DNA of 33,609 bases, taken from CAZBEA01 sp964519355 (lineage in GTDB: Bacteria > Patescibacteriota > Microgenomatia > Levybacterales > GWA1-39-11). Of this stretch, positions 6,740 through 13,495 are shown piece by piece. Under the pieces are notes generated by a model, which worked only from the letters and a program-made list of their open reading frames with translations, did not search any database and was not told the origin of the DNA. The DNA lies in NCBI GenBank assembly GCA_964519355.1, contig CAZFJW010000004.1, forward strand, positions 1 to 33,609, given 5' to 3'. Position 1 is the stretch's first letter; every line of letters begins with the position of its first letter. A program made the translations under genes and the position numbers.

Positions 6740-7540
6740 ATGGAAACACTAAGATACATAGAAAATCAGGAGCAAAGAAAATTTATTGCTAGGCGTATGG
6801 TGGTAAAAATAGGTACAACCACTATCACTGGCGGACAAAGCAGACCTGACTCATTATTCATGAAAGAGGTTGCACGCCAAACTACAGAATTGTTAAACGA
6901 TGGCGTTGAGGTGGTCATTGTGAGTAGTGGAGCTGTAGCGTCTGGGAAAAAAGAAGGTTTTGAGAGAAGAGATATTGCGGATAAACAGGTTGAGGCTGTT
7001 TTTGGACAGCGTAAACTTATGGAACAATGGAGTCGCGCCTTTGAAGAGCACGGAATTGAAGACGTAGGTCAACTTCTTTACACAGACATAGACCTTCACG
7101 AAAGAGCAGCATCCGCAAGGGATGTTCTTACGCGTGCACTCAGACGAGGAGTAGTAATTGTTAATTACAATGATGGAGTTTCAGATGAAGAGATGAGGAA
7201 GGTTGAAAGGGCAACTGATAATGATGTCTTAGCACAACAAGTTGCTGCTCTTATTAACGCTGATACCCTACTCTTTCTGACAGACACAGATGGTGTTCTT
7301 GATGAAAATGGAGCAACAATTTCTTCAGTTGATAGGTTGGAGGATATTCAGGACCTAATAAGAACAGGAGAAGGTTCAGGTACTGGAGGATCTTGGAGTA
7401 AGTGGGTACAAGCAAAATCGGCTGCAAGAGATGGAAGAAGAGCATTTATTTCTCATGGCAGGGGCGAAGACACAATCCTGAAGATTGCCAGCGGGAAACA
7501 TGTGGGGACACGCTTTGTGAAAGGCTACATGCTATATTAG
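6740..7540 (+). CDS. proB: Glutamate 5-kinase
   Basis: ProB phosphorylates glutamate to gamma-glutamyl phosphate, the first step of proline synthesis, in the cytosol. The 266-residue protein has the amino-acid-kinase fold motifs in order: VVKIGTTT (residues 21-28, phosphate binding), IVSSGAVASG (60-69), FGQRKLM and QLLYT (88-115), the NYNDGVSDEE then TDNDVLAQQVA region (142-169, substrate/ATP site), FLTDTDGVLD (179-188), and GTGGSWSKWVQAKSA (214-228). It ends at GTRF without a C-terminal PUA domain, so it is the short form. Expression is probably set by the attenuator 11 bases upstream. No proA or proC is in the window. It lies within the tRNA-Glu-flanked block. Another amino-acid kinase of the family is possible but less likely. 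Confidence 0.87.
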   Translation: METLRYIENQEQRKFIARRMVVKIGTTTITGGQSRPDSLFMKEVARQTTELLNDGVEVVIVSSGAVASGKKEGFERRDIADKQVEAVFGQRKLMEQWSRAFEEHGIEDVGQLLYTDIDLHERAASARDVLTRALRRGVVIVNYNDGVSDEEMRKVERATDNDVLAQQVAALINADTLLFLTDTDGVLDENGATISSVDRLEDIQDLIRTGEGSGTGGSWSKWVQAKSAARDGRRAFISHGRGEDTILKIASGKHVGTRFVKGYMLY

Positions 7541-7640
7541 ATTCTAATTCCTAGTGGTAGATAATATGCGATTCAAGTAAAGGCTGGGTTGTAAAACTAG
7601 TTTCGATTGATGGAGTGAAGCTTGAATTTGGTTCCAAGGT

Positions 7641-8846
7641 TTAATCAAATGTTTTTTCCCACTCGTCTGTAAATTTTTGTGCAGTCATTCTTATTAATAT
7701 ATCCTCACTTTGAGGTCCCTCAAGGGGATAGGGTCTAAAATTCCCTTTTTCATCTGTAAAACCTTCAGGGTCAACATGTATAACCTTTAAACCTTCGTTA
7801 CGAGCCGCTTTGGCGATATGTCTTCTATCTGCATGGGAACCTACCACCAGTAAGGACTTTGCGCGTTGATCGAACTCACCCACTGGAGTATCCAGTGTTT
7901 CCTTGTCATATTTTCTTACATTTCTTTCTGCCAGCCCAATTAAATTGCAAAATCCATCTAAATTATTCGTGATAACATCGCCTACTAGAAATCCTTGCGC
8001 ATGTAATTTTTCAAGAAGCCTATAAAATGGTGTAACGTTTGCTTGAAGGGCTTTGGTATAAATAGCCGAAGCATCTACATAAAAATCCCGTGCATTACTG
8101 ATAATATGTTGCAGTACCCTGTCCCGTTCGGGTCCAAAAACAAATTTTCCAGTAGATTCAACAACTCTGTATAACTGATGAAAATAGTGTAAAGGTGGAA
8201 TGCCTGCCTCAGTTGATGGGCCACAACCTACCTCGACTTGCATAGGAAAAAATTCCTCTAGTCTTTTTAAGTCTGTTACTTCCTCGGGGATACCACGGAT
8301 ATCTTTCTGTCTTATACCTGAATCCAAAACAAGCCACGGAGAATCTTTTATTACAGGATCAACAGGTTTTCCACCTGACAATTCTGCTTCAAAAACTGTG
8401 TATCCCGATGGAAAATTTCTGCCTGCTTGAGCATCATGCGGATCTGAATCTTTTATCTGATAAGAAATATTTATCCCCTCTTTATTGAAAGTACCAGGCA
8501 CTCCTCTTGCGAGTTGCGGGTCCCATTGATTTGAGGACAAACTTTTAAGCAGTTCTTGCTCGTATGCTTTTGTTTCGGAATCTGGAGAAACTGCCTGTAG
8601 CCACAAATATAAGTCTGAAATTCCAAGTCCATAACCATGCTCCCCATTTTCAATCACTGAATAATTATCTTGTGCATGGATCATTCTTCTTCTTGCATCA
8701 CCGTCAACCCAGTCTGACTGGTCTTGGTTAGCTGGGTCTTGTGTTCTGCGCCACAAGAGGGGTAATGTTTGTCTTCCAGCAAATTGCTGGTCAAAACGCA
8801 AAGCTGTTTCTTCGGAAAGTCCAGACAAAACTTCTATTGATCTCAT
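7641..8846 (-). CDS. Divergent Sir2-fold (sirtuin-like) protein
   Basis: The C-terminal half of this 401-residue protein matches Sir2 NAD-binding motifs in the right order: GCGPSTEAGIP (residues 207-217, cf. GAGxSxxSGIP), TPFYRLLEKLHAQG then VITNNLDGF (292-299, cf. TQNID), LLVVGSHAD (332-340, cf. GTSL), VIHVD (355-359) and a final DILIRMTAQKF segment. The usual catalytic His-Gly motif and the four zinc Cys are not visible. It may therefore be an NAD-binding or NADase-type relative, not a classical deacetylase. The N-terminal ~165 residues match nothing I know. It lies in the putative tRNA-Glu cassette, divergent from the amidohydrolase gene and convergent with proB. SIR2 domains occur in several anti-phage systems, but no partner is visible here. 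Confidence 0.68.
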   Translation of the reverse strand: MRSIEVLSGLSEETALRFDQQFAGRQTLPLLWRRTQDPANQDQSDWVDGDARRRMIHAQDNYSVIENGEHGYGLGISDLYLWLQAVSPDSETKAYEQELLKSLSSNQWDPQLARGVPGTFNKEGINISYQIKDSDPHDAQAGRNFPSGYTVFEAELSGGKPVDPVIKDSPWLVLDSGIRQKDIRGIPEEVTDLKRLEEFFPMQVEVGCGPSTEAGIPPLHYFHQLYRVVESTGKFVFGPERDRVLQHIISNARDFYVDASAIYTKALQANVTPFYRLLEKLHAQGFLVGDVITNNLDGFCNLIGLAERNVRKYDKETLDTPVGEFDQRAKSLLVVGSHADRRHIAKAARNEGLKVIHVDPEGFTDEKGNFRPYPLEGPQSEDILIRMTAQKFTDEWEKTFD

Positions 8847-8856
8847 ATAATTTGAA

Positions 8857-8862
8857 ATTATA
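8857..8862 (-). promoter_or_regulatory. -10 box of the Sir2-like gene
   Basis: TATAAT on the minus strand (8862 down to 8857), 10 bases before ATG 8846. Confidence 0.5.
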
Positions 8863-8908
8863 CCACGGAATTATAATTATGGGATACAAGGGGAATAGTC
8901 GTTTCCTA

Positions 8909-8937
8909 TTGAAAATGCATACCTGAATACATATAAT
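8909..8937 (+). promoter_or_regulatory. Near-consensus promoter of the amidohydrolase gene
   Basis: TTGAAA (8909-8914), a 17-base spacer and TATAAT (8932-8937). ATG 8945 lies 7 bases after the -10, so the transcript should begin at the start codon. Confidence 0.75.
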
Positions 8938-8944
8938 TCCCACT

Positions 8945-9826
8945 ATGTCAGCAGAACATAGATTGGGAATCGATACGCATGCTTTTTATGACAGTGTAGA
9001 TCCTAATAGAGAGCCTCTACCCATAGCTCACACTTCAGAATATTTAGACTTAGAACAGTATCGAGATAGTCGCTTTATAGTTATGCCATTTGTCTCAGAG
9101 CACAATCTTTATGTTATCAAAGCAGTCAAAGAAAACCCGCGCCTTCTTGGTGCAATGTTATGGGTTAATCCAAATAGTTCAGCTCCAAATGCTAGCGAGT
9201 ATGACGACATTGAAACTGTTGAATCACTTCTTCAAAAAGATCACGTCGTAGGGGTCAAAATGCACCCCGTATTTATTAGACTTCCAATGAATGACAAGAG
9301 CTACTTTCCTTATTATGATGCAGCACAAAGGAATGGAGTTCCTGTTTTACTACATGCCTCAGCGAGTAAAAAAGAATTGGATTCACCTGAAATGGGTCAA
9401 GAAATATCAGAGAGGTTTCCGGATTTAAAAATAATCTTTGCCCATTTAGGAGGGCTTGATGCAAAGTGGATAGAACCTGCAGTGAGATTGGCTCTGGAAA
9501 ACCCAAATATTTATCTTAATACCACATCTCTTCCGCAATTGGGAAGAGGGCCAAGGACAGATATTAATACAGGGATAAAATCTAGACTTACGGATTTGTC
9601 AGAAGATGAAGTAAGAAGTCAGCTGAGAGAAGCCATTAGGTTATTGGGAATACTCTTATCCTCTGATCCTCAAAAAGTGGTAGCAGGAACCGATATTGGG
9701 TACGAACTGCCTGAAAATTGCGATCTTGCTTATGGAATACGAGAAGCGGGTGAGGAGATTGAAAGAATGGTTCTTACTGAAAACCCATACCGTCTTTTTG
9801 GAAAAAATTTAAAACCCCTAGTTTAG
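8945..9826 (+). CDS. Amidohydrolase-2 family metal-dependent hydrolase
   Basis: This 293-residue TIM-barrel hydrolase has metal-ligand positions typical of the amidohydrolase-2 (ACMSD-like) family. They are D10-T-H12 at the first strand, GVKMHP (H107), VLLHAS (H137), IIFAHLGG (H167) and VVAGTDIGY (D250), and the family-typical ENPYRLFG sits near the end. Members hydrolyse or decarboxylate small cyclic or carboxylated compounds; the substrate cannot be told from sequence. It is cytosolic, with no signal peptide. It is transcribed from a strong leaderless promoter divergent to the Sir2-like gene, and its stop codon touches the right-hand copy of the tRNA-Glu repeat. Confidence 0.85.
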   Translation: MSAEHRLGIDTHAFYDSVDPNREPLPIAHTSEYLDLEQYRDSRFIVMPFVSEHNLYVIKAVKENPRLLGAMLWVNPNSSAPNASEYDDIETVESLLQKDHVVGVKMHPVFIRLPMNDKSYFPYYDAAQRNGVPVLLHASASKKELDSPEMGQEISERFPDLKIIFAHLGGLDAKWIEPAVRLALENPNIYLNTTSLPQLGRGPRTDINTGIKSRLTDLSEDEVRSQLREAIRLLGILLSSDPQKVVAGTDIGYELPENCDLAYGIREAGEEIERMVLTENPYRLFGKNLKPLV

Positions 9827-9870
9827 GATTCTCATTCTGAGAACCAGGATTCGAATTCCCGTGGGGTCAC
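9827..9870 (+). repeat. Direct repeat copy 2 (orphan tRNA-Glu 3' fragment), putative att site
   Basis: Identical in 43 of 44 positions to 6455-6498. The single change (A at 9846) breaks a base pair in what would be the T stem, and no 5' half precedes it, so it cannot be a working tRNA. A small 7-bp hairpin (9872-9891) follows directly. Confidence 0.75.
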
Positions 9871-9942
9871 AAAATAGTGAATTAACTATTTGGGGTGGGA
9901 GGAGTGAGTCACGATCCCTAATGTCATGAGTCAATAGCGATT

Positions 9943-10614
9943 TTATTTAGAGTTCCCATTAACTCTATATTCCTCGAATGTTTTTTCCATCTGAATTTTA
10001 TCATTGTAATCTTGTTCCATTATGTTAAGAGTGCTATAAATTGTTACCCCATGAGCTATGAGAGTGAAAATGAAAACAATCGAAGAATACCTTACGAAAC
10101 TTTTTATCCTAAATTCTGGATTCTTTTTCATAATAAAGAGCAATAACAAAGGTGGTAGGAGAGTATCAAGAATAAGTGTTATAGCTATGAAACCTCCAAA
10201 TGCGATAGCATAAAAAAGATAGACTGAACTTAATACTAACCCAAAATAAAATAAGTAGATAAAATATTTCCCAAGGCGTGACTTAGTGAGTATAAGGAAA
10301 GTACTTATGAATAAGTACACATATCCAATAAAAGCAAAAATGCTCATGGACTCTTCTGCCCATATATTAATGATGTTAAAACCCTCAATGAAAGAGTGGT
10401 TTCCATAAGAAGAATTCATATATAACATTGCAAATATGATATTTGTACTGAATTGAGTAAAATAAATTAAAAAAACTACGAATGAGGAATAGAGAAGAGC
10501 TGATTTAGTGTTGATGTTTTTGCTTCTTGAAGGCTCTGAAGGACTAATAGGATACATGTTTGTAGTTGGCGCGACAGTTGCTTGGGGTGTCTCGGTTGGG
10601 TTAGTAGGGAGCAT
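9943..10614 (-). CDS. Multi-pass membrane protein of unknown function
   Basis: This 223-residue protein has a Pro/Thr/Ser-rich N-terminus of about 35 residues. About five hydrophobic segments follow, at roughly residues 40-65, 90-110, 118-140, 142-162 and 174-196, and the cytoplasmic-looking tail is charged (Glu/Lys/Asn). I recognise no family or catalytic motif. On the minus strand TACAAT (10628 down to 10623) lies 8 bases before its ATG, consistent with a leaderless transcript. It is the first gene outside the right repeat of the putative cassette. Confidence 0.7.
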   Translation of the reverse strand: MLPTNPTETPQATVAPTTNMYPISPSEPSRSKNINTKSALLYSSFVVFLIYFTQFSTNIIFAMLYMNSSYGNHSFIEGFNIINIWAEESMSIFAFIGYVYLFISTFLILTKSRLGKYFIYLFYFGLVLSSVYLFYAIAFGGFIAITLILDTLLPPLLLLFIMKKNPEFRIKSFVRYSSIVFIFTLIAHGVTIYSTLNIMEQDYNDKIQMEKTFEEYRVNGNSK

Positions 10615-10667
10615 ATATTTTTATTGTAGCAAATATAAAAAGGACATTTGGGTCACAGGTTTTTTGC

Positions 10668-10673
10668 TATACT
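10668..10673 (+). promoter_or_regulatory. -10 box fixing the start of the 10681 gene
   Basis: TATACT lies 7 bases before ATG 10681. An in-frame start further upstream (10648) would lie ahead of this box and is unlikely. Confidence 0.5.
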
Positions 10674-10680
10674 TCTTTTA

Positions 10681-11211
10681 ATGCTTAAGAAAATTTTTCT
10701 CGATCATAAAGAGTTTCACTTTACGCAATCGGAACTTCCAATTTTAATTCATGGAAAAGAGCATACTGGCACATCTTTATTTACAGTGAGTGTTCTTACA
10801 GACCTATATTCTCGAGGATCAAAAATCATTGCGCTTACTGGATTTGCAATGGCACGAGATGAATTTGAAAGACAAATTGAATCAAACGAAAAGGCACAAT
10901 TTTTTACAAAAGAAAATGAAGAGTTATTTATTACGAATATTCATAAAAATTCTGACATGAAGGATCTTATTGTTGTAGTTAAAAATATAGAGTTATTTAG
11001 TGAAGAAATTTTTGATACTGTAAAAGACTTTTCTAATCTTATTATTTCAGGAGATATCAACAAGTGTTCTTTTAAAGAAAAAATTCTTCAGAAATCTTTT
11101 AACACTAAAATCTATTTTTCTCAGTTATACGATTCGCTTCCAGAGCTAGAGAAATATGAAGGATATGTAACTACTCCAAGTATTAGTGGTGTTGTATCCT
11201 TGGAAGTATAA
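10681..11211 (+). CDS. Orphan protein with degenerate P-loop NTPase pattern
   Basis: This 176-residue soluble protein has ILIHGKEHTGTSLF at residues 21-34, which follows the strand-loop-helix pattern of a Walker A site but ends GTS in place of GK(S/T). A strand DLIVVVKNIE near residues 95-104 sits where a Walker B would be but lacks the usual acidic pair, and LIISGD follows at about 120-125. The layout resembles small RecA/ASCE-type NTPases, suggesting a decayed or non-hydrolysing member. ATG 10681 is chosen because of the -10 box just before it. It converges with the 322-residue orphan on the minus strand, with 3 bases between their stops. Confidence 0.65.
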   Translation: MLKKIFLDHKEFHFTQSELPILIHGKEHTGTSLFTVSVLTDLYSRGSKIIALTGFAMARDEFERQIESNEKAQFFTKENEELFITNIHKNSDMKDLIVVVKNIELFSEEIFDTVKDFSNLIISGDINKCSFKEKILQKSFNTKIYFSQLYDSLPELEKYEGYVTTPSISGVVSLEV

Positions 11212-11214
11212 TAT

Positions 11215-12183
11215 TTATTTTACAATTCTTATTCTTTTGAAATTCCTACTTTCAAGTCCATCTATTTTTATATCTTCCCACGAGCAGTCAATTGATTCTA
11301 ACTGCTTTGGAGTAAGTACGAGTTCCATAAAGCCGTCTTCTTTTTTCTCAAGCGCGCCTACTGCTGCCCAGAATTTAGCATACGATTTTTTTGTGCTGCC
11401 TGTTACAACAGAGTCTGGGTAATACGTAGGGCATGTCCAGATTTTTGCAGGGTCATCACAAATCTTTTTAAGTGTTTTGGTTTCAAAAATTGCTTGATGC
11501 TCGAGCTCTACCTTTTCTCGCCACAGGGGATCAGCTTCTTGGCCGGGGCGAAGCCTGACGTTCAATTCAGTTGCTGCTTTCATAGCATCTGTTAGTTCTG
11601 GCAATTTTCCATTATTTTTTTCCAAGATTTTATTCTTTGCATCTTCAAGCTCTTTGTAGTAGTCATCAGGATTGTCAAATAAATCAAAATGGCGTGTATA
11701 TGTGACTCTTACAGTTGGAGGTAAGTATGGCTGAATAAATGCTAGCAAGGTGCGGAAAGTTTCACTATATTTATCAGTTTCAGAACGGGGGACATTGTTA
11801 AGACTCTCAACAGATATATCTTGAGAGAAATATTCAAAATGCACACCTGGAGCATATATACTTGCGATGAGGCGTGACCATTGTACAAAGTAGGTGAGAC
11901 TAAAAAGTTCTGCCCAGTCAACTTCCGGTGCTTCCTCAAATCGCCAGAGTTTGTTCCCGCCAAACATCTCAAAAATTCTAATTGGTTTATTTTCCTTTAC
12001 GAGAATTTTGATTGCTTCTTTTGTAAGTTGTATGGCTTCATCACCGGCTTTAAGTTTGCGGAATTTTTTGGACATAACTTTTGCAAAAATCGCATCTTCC
12101 AGGGGAGTCTTGCCAATATCTTCCATTTGAATTGGAGCCTTTAATTCCTCAATTGTTGATAGGATATAGTCTTTTGGAGTCAT
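11215..12183 (-). CDS. Conserved-looking protein of unknown function (322 aa)
   Basis: I do not recognise this soluble 322-residue protein. It has a helical N-terminus, a central aromatic-rich stretch (FEMFGGNKLWRFEEAPEVDW, then FSLTYFVQW, and YFSQDISVES), a Lys/Glu helix, and a Cys-containing section (ICDDPAKIWTCPTYYPDS). Its C-terminus ends in basic residues. The density of Trp, Tyr and motif-like turns suggests an enzyme. Its ATG lies only 3 bases after the 3' end of the upstream tRNA-Cys-like gene. The two are therefore almost certainly co-transcribed, and tRNA 3' processing would leave an mRNA beginning at or next to the start codon. Confidence 0.75.
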   Translation of the reverse strand: MTPKDYILSTIEELKAPIQMEDIGKTPLEDAIFAKVMSKKFRKLKAGDEAIQLTKEAIKILVKENKPIRIFEMFGGNKLWRFEEAPEVDWAELFSLTYFVQWSRLIASIYAPGVHFEYFSQDISVESLNNVPRSETDKYSETFRTLLAFIQPYLPPTVRVTYTRHFDLFDNPDDYYKELEDAKNKILEKNNGKLPELTDAMKAATELNVRLRPGQEADPLWREKVELEHQAIFETKTLKKICDDPAKIWTCPTYYPDSVVTGSTKKSYAKFWAAVGALEKKEDGFMELVLTPKQLESIDCSWEDIKIDGLESRNFKRIRIVK

Positions 12184-12186
12184 ATG

Positions 12187-12257
12187 AGATGCGGGCAGGA
12201 GTTGAACCTGCGTCTCCCCGCTTGCGGCGGGGCGCCTGAACGTTCGGCTACCGCATC
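12187..12257 (-). tRNA. tRNA-Cys (anticodon GCA), atypical
   Basis: The 71-base cloverleaf has acceptor GATGCGG/CCGCATC, D stem GCC/GGC, anticodon stem CCCCG/CGGGG and T arm GCAGG/CCTGC with loop TTCAACT. Discriminator U and anticodon GCA both fit tRNA-Cys. It is odd in three ways. The anticodon loop is CCGCAAG, so position 33 is C, not the near-universal U. The D loop GAACGTTCA lacks the GG pair and is itself palindromic. The anticodon stem is unusually GC-rich. TAAAAT (12269 down to 12264, minus strand) is placed so that transcription would start at the first tRNA base. It may be a working divergent tRNA or a decaying one. Confidence 0.75.
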
Positions 12258-12341
12258 ACAGGTATTTTATCACGATTGATCCTATAAAGTATTCGACTCT
12301 CTTAAGATACTATAAATTTATCTTGAATATCCTAACTCTGA

Positions 12342-12347
12342 TACAAT
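12342..12347 (+). promoter_or_regulatory. -10 box of the 12355 gene
   Basis: TACAAT lies 7 bases before ATG 12355, consistent with a leaderless transcript. Confidence 0.45.
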
Positions 12348-12354
12348 ATTTTTA

Positions 12355-12834
12355 ATGTTTGTAATTATTAATGGTGCGCCAGGGTCAGGAAAGAGTAGTA
12401 CTGCCAAATGTTTATTTGAAAATATAGACAAGAGCGCATATGTTGATGGTGATTGGCTTCTTGCAACTACTCCACATGATCACGGAGAACAGCGCAGTCT
12501 CAGGTACAAAAATATTGCCTCAGTTGCAAGAAATTATTATGAAGGCGGATTTACTACTGTTTTTATATCTTTTGTATATGTACGAGATGAAGATCTATCA
12601 GAACAAGTAGGACTATTAAGTGATCTGGATTCTGTAAAAGTTTTTGCACTTGTTCCCAATGAAAAAATACTGCGAAAACGTCACTTGGGAGATTCATATG
12701 TCAGGGAAGGAATTGAATCATCAATAAAATTGAATGAGCAAATCGCCACACTCAAGAATATTGAAATAATTGACAACTCAGAAATGTCAGTTGCAGAGGT
12801 GGCGCAATATATTAAACAAAAGCTTGGGATATAG
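12355..12834 (+). CDS. Small P-loop kinase (AAA_33-type)
   Basis: This 159-residue cytosolic protein opens directly with Walker A GAPGSGKSS at residues 7-15. It has YVDGDW after the first helix, where the substrate-binding Asp of nucleotide/shikimate/gluconate-type kinases lies. KVFALVPNEKILRKRH is a late strand followed by the Arg-rich lid, and a final helix follows. This is the layout of the AAA_33/small-molecule kinase group. The phosphorylated substrate (nucleoside, sugar, antibiotic or RNA end) cannot be decided. It is singly transcribed, with a -10 box 7 bases upstream, and divergent from the tRNA-Cys gene. Confidence 0.8.
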   Translation: MFVIINGAPGSGKSSTAKCLFENIDKSAYVDGDWLLATTPHDHGEQRSLRYKNIASVARNYYEGGFTTVFISFVYVRDEDLSEQVGLLSDLDSVKVFALVPNEKILRKRHLGDSYVREGIESSIKLNEQIATLKNIEIIDNSEMSVAEVAQYIKQKLGI

Positions 12835-12894
12835 TTGTATTTAAATCTGATATTGATTCTGAAGAAAATATTCGGGTACTAAATTTCAATTTGT

Positions 12895-12900
12895 TATAAT
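12895..12900 (+). promoter_or_regulatory. -10 box of the 12910 gene
   Basis: Consensus TATAAT, 9 bases before ATG 12910. Confidence 0.5.
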
Positions 12901-12909
12901 CCTTGCGTA

Positions 12910-13479
12910 ATGAGGAAATTGATCTATATACCAATAATCCATACAAATGCCGAGGTCCTTCTTCCACCCGGTCCAGTTGATGTTATTGCAGATGAATTCT
13001 GGAGAGTTACAAAAAATTATTTTCAAACATCAGGCCTGGTCTTAGATGGTGTAAGGGTATATCAGGATAATCTTCCCGACGTTGATGAAAATTTAGTTCA
13101 ACGGACTGTTGACAATGCGCTCCCATCATCTCCCAATATGAATCTCTTAAGATGGCTCAAAAGTCAGGGTGCGAAAATAATGGGAACAGAGGACCTTGAG
13201 CTATTAATAAGACAAAGAGATGCGGTATTGGCAGGAAATGTACGTGAGGCGTATAAAATTGCGGCTGAGCGAGATATTCAAATCGCAGGGAGAATTTCTT
13301 CATCTCTTGGGGAAGGGGAGACTGGAATACTATTTTTGGGCATGGGACACGGTGTTGATGACAAAATTCCCTTTCTTGATGGCATAGAGTCAGAAGTGCC
13401 TGTTCCTATTCGGGAATTTTATGAACTAAATCGCGATCAGGAAATTGGATATGACTTGAGTCGGTATAGAAGATTGTAG
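12910..13479 (+). CDS. Orphan protein, possibly TraB/ChaN-like fold
   Basis: This 189-residue soluble protein opens with YIPIIHTNAE. It has GAKIMGTEDLELLIRQRDAV in the middle and AERDIQIAGRI...GILFLGMGHGVDDKIP near the end. The late ERxxxxAxxI helix followed by a strand ending in GxGH is reminiscent of the TraB/GumN and ChaN group, and the early HT would be the partner metal site. Similarity is weak and the protein is shorter than typical members, so the fold is only a suggestion. It has its own -10 box and converges with the iminopeptidase gene; no operon partner is visible. Confidence 0.7.
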   Translation: MRKLIYIPIIHTNAEVLLPPGPVDVIADEFWRVTKNYFQTSGLVLDGVRVYQDNLPDVDENLVQRTVDNALPSSPNMNLLRWLKSQGAKIMGTEDLELLIRQRDAVLAGNVREAYKIAAERDIQIAGRISSSLGEGETGILFLGMGHGVDDKIPFLDGIESEVPVPIREFYELNRDQEIGYDLSRYRRL

Positions 13480-13495
13480 AGAACTACAAATAGAG

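Larger units (their letters stand above)
6455..9870. mobile_element. Putative tRNA-Glu-integrated cassette
   Basis: The block is bounded by 44-bp direct repeats of the tRNA-Glu 3' end. The repeat unit, counted from one copy to the start of the next, is 3372 bases. Inside lie proB with its attenuator leader, a divergent Sir2-fold gene and an amidohydrolase gene whose stop codon abuts the right repeat. I find no integrase, excisionase, transposase or phage gene. If this is an element it must be a remnant or have been mobilised in trans. The layout (intact tRNA at one end, orphan 3' fragment at the other) is that expected after site-specific integration. A segmental duplication of the tRNA end is the alternative. 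Confidence 0.5.

Noticed and set aside
8879..8926. 15-codon frame after a TATAAT between the divergent Sir2-like and amidohydrolase genes
   Set aside because: The box is only one base from the ATG, too close for a transcript start, and the frame overlaps the real promoter of the amidohydrolase gene.
9827..9870. A second tRNA-Glu gene
   Set aside because: Only the 3' part is present and a T-stem pair is broken; the amidohydrolase coding end occupies the place of the 5' half.
10648..10680. Upstream in-frame extension of the degenerate P-loop gene
   Set aside because: The -10 box at 10668-10673 lies inside the extension and points to ATG 10681 as the start.
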